Assembly (NCBI GenBank): GCA_041658705.1 | Contig: JBAZZT010000003.1 | Coordinates: 1-64,000 of the forward strand | Reading direction: 5' to 3' | DNA from: CAIKNB01 sp041658705 | GTDB lineage: Bacteria > Patescibacteriota > Patescibacteriia > 2-12-FULL-60-25 | DNA: 64,000 bases | In this document: piece by piece, positions 25,095-31,968 of the stretch | Numbering within the stretch: position 1 is the first letter of the stretch | Layout: each line of letters begins with the position of its first letter | The notes under the pieces: generated by a model | Seen by the model: only the letters and a program-made list of their open reading frames with translations | Told to the model about the DNA's origin: nothing | Database searches by the model: none | Program-made: the position numbers and the translations under genes

Positions 25095-25360
25095 TAGACG
25101 GTAGAGGATAGAGGGTAGCTAAAAATAAGTTATTCAAATACTGTCATCCTGAGCTTGTCGAAGGACCTTTTTAGCGTTGGTCTGAACCGATATCAAGAAT
25201 TTAGAATATGGAATATGGAATTTGGAAGTTCGAATTCCATATTCCAAATTTCAACTTCACCTGTTACTGATAAAGGTCCTTCGACTGCGCTAGCGCTTCG
25301 CTCAGGATGACAGATTATTGGTTTGGCTACCCTCTACCCTCTACTTTCTACTCTCTAACC
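25095..25360. repeat. Doubly nested repeat: heptad hairpin, palindrome, inner heptad hairpin
   Basis: Outer arms: TAGACGG TAGAGGA TAGAGGG (25095-25119) and GCTACCCTCTACCCTCTAC onward (25325-25360). Middle layer: the GTCATCCTGAGCTTGTCG palindrome from 25143 to 25311. It matches the copy at 10991 up to CTGAACCGAT and again from CTGATAAAGGTCC. Between these points a second heptad hairpin (25199-25260; AATATGG AATATGG and AATTTGG on the left, AATTCCA TATTCCA on the right) has been inserted. No ORF is present. Confidence 0.92.
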
Positions 25361-25365
25361 ACACA

Positions 25366-25394
25366 TTGACAATTATCGAAAAATCGCCTAGGCT
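25366..25394 (+). promoter_or_regulatory. Promoter of the 431-aa hypothetical gene
   Basis: TTGACA (25366-25371), 17 nt, TAGGCT (25389-25394), directly after the outer heptad arm. Confidence 0.6.
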
Positions 25395-25442
25395 CGCGGG
25401 TATCCGGCAATGGCGCCGGTGGCACATTGGAGAATAAGCAGA

Positions 25443-26738
25443 ATGTTGAGCTACACGCTGCAGCAGATTGATGTCATGAACGGCGGTCGGCACCTCGTCT
25501 GCGAGGCGGCCGTATATCCTTGGAAGGACGCCGTGTTGCTCGCCGATCAGGATCTGGAAGGCCCCGAAGATATCGAGAGCCTGCCCGCCGGATGCGTGGT
25601 CAGGTCCAACGCCAAACTCGCCGAGGATACCGACGGGAATTCGACGGTCATGATTTTCGTCGATGCACACGACGCGATGCTTTCGGGATTCCATACCGTG
25701 AAGCGCTACGGCATCTTCGAACCTCTGGACGGCACCGAGATCGAAGAGCTGGAGCGGGACGTGGCTTCGTCGCAAGACTACTCGCGTTTTTTGCTCGCCA
25801 TCGGCGTCTTCACGCCCGAGGAGCAAGAGCACTACGTCGCGGCGCAAGCCGAACGCGCGGAGCGTTACGCGACCAAGGTCGACAAGGACAAGGTCGCGGC
25901 GCAAGAAGTGTTCGCGACGACCGTGGACCTTGCCGATTCGACGGGGCGGCGCAATCCGTCGGCGGCCGCCATGCGCAACGGCGGCGCGATCGGCAAGCTC
26001 ATGCGGCGCAAGCGCGCCGTGCGCAACATCGGATCGTATACCGATTGGCGCAACAAGTACGTGTACTGGCTCATCCGCGACCACATGCGGATGTTCGGCG
26101 ATTTGTGGTGCAGCTTGAGCATGAATATGCGGTCCACGACCGAGGAGCAGAGGGCGGACGCGGAACGCGTTTTCGGTCCGAGCAAAGTCGAGGACAGCGT
26201 CCATACCGTCATCCACGAGAGTCGCGGCGCTCAAGGGCTGAAGCTGGCCGAAATCATGTTGGGCGCACAGCGCGACACCATGAGGTCAATCAAGATCCTG
26301 CCCTTCGCCAAAGCCGCGGAGCATCTGTGTACCGAACTCGATTTGGCCATCGCGCTGTGCCAGGCCGGTAATCGCGCCGAGTTGCGCCAGCTCTTGGGCA
26401 AGATGCGGCGCGGTCTGCGCTGGCCTTTTGTCCAGGACAAGCTCTTCATGGACGTGTACGTCCCGTACACTTTCCTCCTCGATGCGCTCAAGTTGCGTTC
26501 GCGCGGCGCGGCGCGGCAACCCATCACGCACGACACGGCGCCCGATCGCTTCACTGAAATCGAGAGCATCCTGGATGAGTTGATCGTCAGGATCGAAGAG
26601 AAGTGCGACGAAACCAACCTCGATCATAAGATCAAGGGCGGAGTCTTGTCCCACCTGCGCAAATCCCGTCAGCTGATGGCGGCGGGGGAGATGGTCAAGG
26701 CCAAGGAGCTCTTGAGCCAAGCCATCAAGAAGATCTGA
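25443..26738 (+). CDS. Hypothetical protein, 431 aa
   Basis: A soluble, mostly helical protein. The first ~90 residues have beta-rich stretches (TVMIFVDAHDAMLSGFHTV). The middle is charged (HYVAAQAERAERYATKVDKD), and a long helical part ends with LMAAGEMVKAKELLSQAIKK, which looks like a single TPR-type hairpin. No family is recognised. The ATG at 25443 is taken because TTGGAG lies upstream; an in-frame ATG at 25410 is possible. It is a single-gene cassette with its own promoter and terminator. Confidence 0.72.
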   Translation: MLSYTLQQIDVMNGGRHLVCEAAVYPWKDAVLLADQDLEGPEDIESLPAGCVVRSNAKLAEDTDGNSTVMIFVDAHDAMLSGFHTVKRYGIFEPLDGTEIEELERDVASSQDYSRFLLAIGVFTPEEQEHYVAAQAERAERYATKVDKDKVAAQEVFATTVDLADSTGRRNPSAAAMRNGGAIGKLMRRKRAVRNIGSYTDWRNKYVYWLIRDHMRMFGDLWCSLSMNMRSTTEEQRADAERVFGPSKVEDSVHTVIHESRGAQGLKLAEIMLGAQRDTMRSIKILPFAKAAEHLCTELDLAIALCQAGNRAELRQLLGKMRRGLRWPFVQDKLFMDVYVPYTFLLDALKLRSRGAARQPITHDTAPDRFTEIESILDELIVRIEEKCDETNLDHKIKGGVLSHLRKSRQLMAAGEMVKAKELLSQAIKKI

Positions 26739-26742
26739 ACAT

Positions 26743-26778
26743 CACGCCGCCTGCGCACTCCGCACGCGGCGTTTTTTT
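26743..26778 (+). terminator. Terminator of the 431-aa hypothetical gene
   Basis: CGCCGC and GCGGCG pair around a loop and are followed by TTTTTTT. Confidence 0.85.
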
Positions 26779-26779
26779 A

Positions 26780-27020
26780 ATAGAGGGTAGAGAGTAGATG
26801 GTAGCCAGGCAGATTATTTGTCATCCTGAGCGAGCTTCAAGCGAGTCGAAGGACCTTTATAGCTGGGTCGGGGGTTCCGGATCGATTGCTGATAAAGGTC
26901 CTTCGACTGCGCTGCTGCTCCGCTCAGGATGACAGGAGGAAAGTGCGCTAGCACGAAGTTCACCCCGCGCTCGATCACGTAGAACGTGACACGGTGCGGG
27001 GTTCAGGACGACGATAATTT
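26780..27020. repeat. Heptad array, GTCATCCTGAGC palindrome and a CACCCCGC unit
   Basis: This gene-free stretch starts with TAGAGGG TAGAGAG TAGATGG TAGCC (26782-26806), without a visible right arm. A third GTCATCCTGAGC copy lies at 26820-26933; both its arms carry GGACCTTTATA/GATAAAGGTCC. Next comes TTCACCCCGCGCTCGATCAC, pairing loosely with GACACGGTGCGGGGTTC. Confidence 0.82.
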
Positions 27021-27078
27021 TTGAGATGCGGGATGACAGAGGGTGAGCACGGTATGTTTAAAAGGGTCTTAAGACTAG

Positions 27079-27108
27079 TTGCTCCCCGGCACAATTTGCA
27101 TGTAGACT
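27079..27108 (+). promoter_or_regulatory. Promoter shared by the two putative target genes, copy 1
   Basis: TTGCTC (27079-27084), 18 nt, TAGACT within TGTAGACTATC (27101-27111). The other paralog has TTGCCC, 18 nt and the same TGTAGACTATC at 60654-60683, so the element is conserved while the sequence around it is not. Confidence 0.55.
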
Positions 27109-27141
27109 ATCTCATGAATACGCCCGCCTCGAATTATAACC

Positions 27142-28152
27142 ATGCCCACCAACCCCTTCGAAACCGCCTCGAATCTCACCGCCTCCCACATCCGTCGGCA
27201 GGATTTGCCGACCCACGTCAGGAAGTATGCCGATAAACTCGCTGCGCAGATTAAGGAAATCTACGCTAAATACGGCGCGAAGAATTTCGAAGAGTTGAAA
27301 GAGAACAAGAAGCTGTCTGCTCAAGATGCGCGCAAGGTGGCGGATTTGTTCAAAGCCTTCCAGAAAGCCGTCGAGAAGAATGAAGTCGAACCCGGCTTGC
27401 AGGAAGCCATCGAGATCCTGGACCGCGAGAACGTCCATGGTATAGAGGACATCGAAGCCATGCTAGGCGAAGGTTTCGTCGATATCTCAAAAGTCCCACC
27501 CATCCCATACACCCCCGAAGACCTAGCCAAATCCAAAGAGATCAAAGAAAAAACCGGCGTCGAAGAGATGCTTGTCCTCTTCGTCGCGGACAAGGACGGC
27601 ACACCCCTCACCGGAGAGCGCATGAACGGACTCATCCAAGCTGAATACACCAAGCTTGGCCTAAGCAAATTCCTGTTCAACACCGATTGGTGCAAGAATG
27701 AGGACTTCTTCACGAAGCTGGGCTTGAGGTACGAATGGAAGCTCATCTCCAAACAGACCATCCCTGGTTCAAAGGACAAGCGTCATAATCACGAACCCGG
27801 AGACACCTTCACCCACCAAGACACCCAAGAGTTTGCCATCGAGGAATACGCCAAGAAGCTCGATATCCCTCGTGACCAGTTACATCGTCCAGAGCCTTTC
27901 CAGATGCTCTACGCCACCGCCCTCCATTTGATCGCGACTGAACATCTCAACGGCAAGGGTAAAGGTGAGCGCATCCTCAAGGATGAATATCACTGGTCTG
28001 ATGTAGTCTCCTCGGGTGGGGGCTCTGTGTACGTCGGCTATGCCGGTGCGGTCGGCGCGGGCGTGGGCAGGGGCTCCCGTGGCCGCCGGGTTGGTTACCT
28101 GGGGGTTTGTGTTTCGCGTGAGCCTTTTTCTACCAAATCCTTGGACACTTGA
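27142..28152 (+). CDS. Putative DGR target protein with variable C-terminus, copy 1
   Basis: A 336-residue soluble protein, over 80% identical by eye to the protein at 60705 except near both ends. Residues ~20-100 are helical and charged. Residues ~120-280 hold VPPIPYTPEDLAKSKEIKEK, LVLFVADKDGTPLTGERMNG, and a His-rich HNHEPGDTFTHQDTQEF. The C-terminal segment (YHWSDVVSSGGG... to GVCVSREPF) looks like the end of an FGE/C-type-lectin fold. About 15 codons there differ from the paralog while the intervening codons are identical and adenine-free. This fits a diversity-generating retroelement variable region. The N-terminus NPFETASNL is shared with the gene at 47796. The binding partner is unknown. 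Confidence 0.8.
   Translation: MPTNPFETASNLTASHIRRQDLPTHVRKYADKLAAQIKEIYAKYGAKNFEELKENKKLSAQDARKVADLFKAFQKAVEKNEVEPGLQEAIEILDRENVHGIEDIEAMLGEGFVDISKVPPIPYTPEDLAKSKEIKEKTGVEEMLVLFVADKDGTPLTGERMNGLIQAEYTKLGLSKFLFNTDWCKNEDFFTKLGLRYEWKLISKQTIPGSKDKRHNHEPGDTFTHQDTQEFAIEEYAKKLDIPRDQLHRPEPFQMLYATALHLIATEHLNGKGKGERILKDEYHWSDVVSSGGGSVYVGYAGAVGAGVGRGSRGRRVGYLGVCVSREPFSTKSLDT
28003..28113 (+). other. Putative DGR variable region, copy 1
   Basis: Codon by codon against 61603-61713, changes fall at isolated codons (TAC/CGC, TAT/AAT, GGC/CGC, AGG/GGG, CGT/CAT). The fixed codons between them (TCC TCG GGT GGG, GTC GGC, GCC GGT, GGC GCG, GTG GGC, TCC, GGC, CGG) contain no adenine. The following TCG CGT GAG CCT TTT is identical in both and would be the 3' anchor. 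Confidence 0.65.
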
Positions 28153-28169
28153 TTCTTGATCCTTGGACC

Positions 28170-28270
28170 CTTGGCACGTCGCTCGCGAGCCACGTCGGTC
28201 TCGACCGACTTTGGCGAGCGACGTGCCTTAGTCTTCAGTAGCGAATGATTATTCGCCCCTACCAAGATTT
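28170..28270. repeat. GGCACGTCGCTCGC palindrome
   Basis: GGCACGTCGCTCGC and GCGAGCGACGTGCC form long arms around an inner CGGTCTCGACCG hairpin (28173-28227). The segment GATTATTCGCCCCTACC that follows carries the CGCCCCTAC end seen in other palindromes. It lies between the target gene and uvrD, with no ORF. Confidence 0.75.
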
Positions 28271-28294
28271 TTTTCGATAGGCTACGATGCGCCT

Positions 28295-30460
28295 ATGTCA
28301 GTTTTCTATCTGACCGGGGATAAGCGCGGCGCGGCGCGCAAGATCGACTACCAGGCGGAACTCAATCCGGAGCAGCTCGACGTGGTCTTGCATGCGGATG
28401 GGCCGGCGCTCGTGCTGGCGGGGGCCGGGTCGGGCAAGACGCGCACGGTGACTTACCGCGTGGCTTATCTTTTGGAACAGGGGATCGCTCCCGAGCAGAT
28501 CCTGCTTTTGACGTTCACCAACAAAGCGGCGCGCGAGATGTTGCAGCGCGTGACTGGGCTTTTGGGCAACGAGGCCGCGGGACTGTGGGGCGGCACTTTT
28601 CACTCCGTGGCCAACCGCGTGCTGCGCATGACCGGCGAACGTTTGGGTTTTGGTTCGCGCTTCACGATCTTGGATTCCGAAGACGCACAAAGTTTGCTCA
28701 AAGCGGTGTTGCGCGAGATGGCCATCGATCCCAAAGCGCGGCGCTTTCCGACCGCGGCGGTGCTGCAGAACGTCATTTCTTTTTCGCGCAACACGCTCGC
28801 TAGCGTCGGCCAGACGTTGGATCTCAAACATCCTAACTTCGTGCCGTTCACGGATGAGATAGGCGAGATCGCAAAAAGATATGCGGCGCGCAAACTTGAG
28901 GCGAACGCCATGGATTTCGACGACTTGTTGACGAATTGGCTGGCGATTTTTTCGCATCCCGAGGTCGGTCCTGGATTGGCGGGACGTTTCCGTTATGTTT
29001 TGGTGGATGAGTATCAAGACACCAACGCGATCCAAGCGGCGTTGGTCGTAGCTTTGGGACAGAAGCAGCGCAACGTGTTGGTGGTGGGGGATGATGCGCA
29101 ATCCATCTATGCTTTTCGCGGCGCCAACGTGCAGAACATCCTGCGTTTCCCCGACGAGTGGCGCGACGCCAAAATCTTCAAATTGCTGACCAACTATCGT
29201 TCGGTGCCGGAGATCCTGAACCTGGCCAACGATTCGTTGCAGCACAACACGGGGCAGTTCCAAAAAGAACTCGTGGCCGTGCGCGGCAAAGGCGAGCGAC
29301 CCACGCTTGTCGTGGCGTCGTCGGCGCGGCAAGAGGCGCAGTTCGTGGCCGAGCAGATTTTGCAATTGCGCAGCCAAGGCACGGCGCTCGGCAACATGGC
29401 GGTGCTGTTCCGCTCGTCCGCGCATTCGCAATCCCTGGAATTCGAACTCATGAAACGCGACGTGCCGTATGAATATCGCGGCGGCATGAAATTTTTTGAG
29501 CGCGCGCATATCAAAGACGCTTTGGCTTACATCCGCGTGGCCGCCAATCCGCAAGACGAAGCGGCGTGGTTGCGCGTCCTGAATCTGCAGCCGGGAATCG
29601 GCGCGGCGACCGCGACGCAGATCATCCAGCGGCTCAAGAGCGCGCAAGCGTTCGACGAAATCCTGGAAGATGGTTTTGCTGCGGCCTTGCCGCCACGCGG
29701 CAGCAAAGGCTGGGATGAGTTCCGCGAGATCGCGCTCATGCTCAAAAAAGAATTCCCCATGCCCGGTCACATGCTGCGCCAAGTGCTCGATTCGGCGTAC
29801 CGCGATTATCTGGAGCGCGAGTATCCGGATTGGCGCGAGCGCATCGAGGATGTCGAGCAGCTCGTCTTGTTCGCCGAAAATTATCGCGACCTCACAGCCT
29901 TCCTCGCCGACATCGCGTTGTACGACGAGGTGTTGACCGGACGCGAAAAAGCCGATCAAGGCGAGACCGAGCGCATCGTGCTCTCGACCATCCATCAAGC
30001 CAAAGGACTCGAATGGGACACGGTATTTTTGATCCATCTGGCGGATAGCGCATTTCCCAACAAGCGCGCCCTGGGCGAGGAAGGCGGATTGGAAGAAGAG
30101 CGCCGGCTGTTTTACGTCGCCGTGACGCGCGCGCGCAAACGCCTCTTCCTGACTTATCCGCTCACTTCAGGCTACGACGCGCTCATCTTGAATCAACCCT
30201 CGCTATTCATCGACGAAGTCTCGCCGCATCTTTTGGAGCGGATGGAGTTGCGCGAAACAGAGCGCCCGACATTCGACATTCGACATTCTAAATTCGATCG
30301 AGACTCTGAATGGAGCTGGGACGAAGGCTACGAAGAGCCGGCGATCGAAATCGGACATGACGGCGACCGCAAGACGCCGACCACGACAGTCTGGAAATCC
30401 AGCGCCCCAAAAGACAAAAAACCGCCGACAAGTTTTTTGCGCGACGTCGGCGAATTATAG
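28295..30460 (+). CDS. uvrD: UvrD/PcrA-type DNA helicase
   Basis: A 721-residue superfamily 1A 3'-5' helicase for repair and replication-fork maintenance. Motifs in order: LNPEQLDVV (Q motif), AGAGSGKTRT (Walker A), LLLTFTNKAAREM, YVLVDEYQDTNAIQ (Walker B), GDDAQSIYAFRGA (III), NYRSVPEIL (IV), STIHQAKGLEWDTVF (V) and FYVAVTRARKRL (VI). The C-terminal tail contains TFDIRHSKFDRD, coded by a degenerate 7-bp array (30267-30297), then an acidic W-rich part and LRDVGEL. PcrA and UvrD cannot be told apart here. Confidence 0.95.
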   Translation: MSVFYLTGDKRGAARKIDYQAELNPEQLDVVLHADGPALVLAGAGSGKTRTVTYRVAYLLEQGIAPEQILLLTFTNKAAREMLQRVTGLLGNEAAGLWGGTFHSVANRVLRMTGERLGFGSRFTILDSEDAQSLLKAVLREMAIDPKARRFPTAAVLQNVISFSRNTLASVGQTLDLKHPNFVPFTDEIGEIAKRYAARKLEANAMDFDDLLTNWLAIFSHPEVGPGLAGRFRYVLVDEYQDTNAIQAALVVALGQKQRNVLVVGDDAQSIYAFRGANVQNILRFPDEWRDAKIFKLLTNYRSVPEILNLANDSLQHNTGQFQKELVAVRGKGERPTLVVASSARQEAQFVAEQILQLRSQGTALGNMAVLFRSSAHSQSLEFELMKRDVPYEYRGGMKFFERAHIKDALAYIRVAANPQDEAAWLRVLNLQPGIGAATATQIIQRLKSAQAFDEILEDGFAAALPPRGSKGWDEFREIALMLKKEFPMPGHMLRQVLDSAYRDYLEREYPDWRERIEDVEQLVLFAENYRDLTAFLADIALYDEVLTGREKADQGETERIVLSTIHQAKGLEWDTVFLIHLADSAFPNKRALGEEGGLEEERRLFYVAVTRARKRLFLTYPLTSGYDALILNQPSLFIDEVSPHLLERMELRETERPTFDIRHSKFDRDSEWSWDEGYEEPAIEIGHDGDRKTPTTTVWKSSAPKDKKPPTSFLRDVGEL
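30267..30297. repeat. Heptad array inside the uvrD coding region
   Basis: CGACATT CGACATT CGACATT CTAAATT CGATCG, strictly period 7, read in frame as part of the variable C-terminal linker of the helicase. It resembles the right half of an intergenic array without its partner arm. Confidence 0.8.
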
Positions 30461-30483
30461 GGGCGCAAAGTACGCGGAACCAC

Positions 30484-30580
30484 GGATTCCAGAGATTGCT
30501 TCGTCGTTGCTACTCCTCGCAATGACAGAATAGTTTGTCATTGCGAGCGCATAGACCGATTGCGCGCGGCAATCTCCGTA
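30484..30580. repeat. GTCATTGCGAG dispersed element, copy 4 (halves swapped)
   Basis: The right half (CCAGAGATTGCTTCGTCG to CTCGCAATGAC) comes first, followed by the left half (GTCATTGCGAGCGCATAGAC to GCGCGGCAATCTCCG). The order is the reverse of the other copies, as if two copies recombined or the element circularised. Confidence 0.8.
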
Positions 30581-30603
30581 TTTATTTAAGCCTTATTTAT
30601 CGA

Positions 30604-30632
30604 TTGACTAACTTAAAGATTTCATTTAACTT
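30604..30632 (+). promoter_or_regulatory. Candidate promoter of the 344-aa hypothetical gene
   Basis: TTGACT (30604-30609), 17 nt, TAACTT (30627-30632), 30 nt before the ATG at 30663. Confidence 0.5.
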
Positions 30633-30662
30633 GACGCCAGCACATTGAAAAGGGGTGCGAAG

Positions 30663-31697
30663 ATGAAGCAGGACTTGAGCCGTTTCCGCGGGATGGACAA
30701 GGCGCAGATCAAACTGGCCTTGGAGGATGAGAATCGGGTCGTCACTCGTCATTTCGGATCTTACGAAGAGTTCGTCGAGGTGGCGAAGAATATTCCGCCT
30801 TGGAAGCTGCTCGAATGCGCCAAGCAGCTTGAGATCACGTGCAGGTTGGCGACCTATTGCCATCGACGCTATGTCGAGCTGACTGGCGACCGCGAGAAGT
30901 ACTATGGTTACCTGGTCAGGCGCATGTTCCTCGAACAGCTGCGCAGGGATTTCCCGGAACGCATGACCAAAAGCCAGCTCTCACGTTTTGGACGCCGCGT
31001 GCTGAATTGCATGCATGGCTCCGGAGACGTCTCTACCGCCTATGCGTACAAGCTTTTCCGTGAGGCGGAGGACGAAGAGGGCATGCTTTTCGCCCGCAAA
31101 CTCGCGGTCGAGCGAGGCCATATCGGCATGATCAATGAGTACCATGTCGAACTTGACTCCGCAGAGTGCCAGAGGATTTGGCGGGCTGCGATGGCGAAAG
31201 GAACGAGCAGTTCTGACCAAGTCCTCGAATTCCTTTCGGCCAACGGCATGCGATTGAGTCATGAGGAATTCGTCGAGACCGTCGGCAAGCGCGAAGGATT
31301 TCTCGGCTATAAGGTAATCTGTGACCGACTCCGGGTTCGTCCCAGTACCAAGTTCCTGGTTGAGCTTTTGAAGGCGACCATCTCTCCGAGAGAGAAGCTG
31401 CCCATCTGCTCGTTGCTCAAGAGCCGTAACCCGAAGCGCTGGGCGGGCAAAGAGCGCAGCATCGCGGCCGCACTTCGCGACGAATGGCTCTGCCACGGAG
31501 AACCCGTCAAGGCCAAGCAGATGGCCGCTCTCTGCGGCAAGCCGCTCACGGTCGACGAGCTTCTGCGTATCCATCAGAGGTTCTGCATGGACAACGAAAT
31601 CATGCGCTCTCATGCCGACCAGGCGCTCGACATGGCCGCCGCGCTCATCGCACGCCGGACCCGCCGCCGTCGAAACAAGGCCAAGGTCGCCGCGTGA
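30663..31697 (+). CDS. Hypothetical protein, 344 aa
   Basis: A basic, fully helical soluble protein with many Arg/Lys/Cys residues. The segments RYVELTGDREKYYGYLVRRM and AYKLFREAEDEEGMLFARKL look like helical-repeat hairpins. The end is strongly basic (ARRTRRRRNKAKVAA), suggesting nucleic-acid contact. The family is not recognised. The ATG at 30663 is preferred because AAAAGGGG lies 8 nt upstream; a TTG at 30645 is in frame. It is a stand-alone cassette with promoter and terminator. Confidence 0.72.
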   Translation: MKQDLSRFRGMDKAQIKLALEDENRVVTRHFGSYEEFVEVAKNIPPWKLLECAKQLEITCRLATYCHRRYVELTGDREKYYGYLVRRMFLEQLRRDFPERMTKSQLSRFGRRVLNCMHGSGDVSTAYAYKLFREAEDEEGMLFARKLAVERGHIGMINEYHVELDSAECQRIWRAAMAKGTSSSDQVLEFLSANGMRLSHEEFVETVGKREGFLGYKVICDRLRVRPSTKFLVELLKATISPREKLPICSLLKSRNPKRWAGKERSIAAALRDEWLCHGEPVKAKQMAALCGKPLTVDELLRIHQRFCMDNEIMRSHADQALDMAAALIARRTRRRRNKAKVAA

Positions 31698-31705
31698 AAC
31701 CCAGA

Positions 31706-31738
31706 ACGGGTCCGGAACTCCCCGGTCCCGTTTTTTTT
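31706..31738 (+). terminator. Terminator of the 344-aa hypothetical gene
   Basis: ACGGGTCCGG and CCGGTCCCGT pair (one mismatch) around AACTCC, followed by TTTTTTTT. Confidence 0.9.
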
Positions 31739-31744
31739 AATACG

Positions 31745-31890
31745 TGCCTTGTCATTGCCCGGTTCAACCGGGTAATCCAGACCTCGGGAACATTGGAAGG
31801 TTTCTCTCTGGATCCCCCGCTTTCGCGGAGGATGACAGAAGAAGAAGCGGAGGATGACAGGGGGGGGCGGAGGATGACAGAGTGGAGTGG
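31745..31890. repeat. TGCCCGGTTCAACCGGGTAA unit and triplicated GGAGGATGACAG
   Basis: A dispersed-type unit has GTCATTGCCCGGTTCAACCG at one end and GGATCCCCCGCTTTCGCGG at the other. Its right end GCGGAGGATGACAG is present three times in a row at short, unequal spacing (about 31834-31882). No gene is seen. Confidence 0.7.
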
Positions 31891-31968
31891 GGGCGGAGGG
31901 AAGTTTAGGATGACGAGTTTTTTGCGTCTCTTTCACGCATGAGGCATCCTTTGCGCAAGACTTCCTGT

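Noticed and set aside
25095..25360. CRISPR-like array from the regularly spaced short repeats
   Set aside because: The units are 7 bp with no spacers, the arms are complementary to each other, and no cas gene is present.
28298..30037. Minus-strand ORF of 579 codons opposite uvrD
   Set aside because: It is an antisense shadow of the helicase with biased composition; the plus strand carries all helicase motifs.
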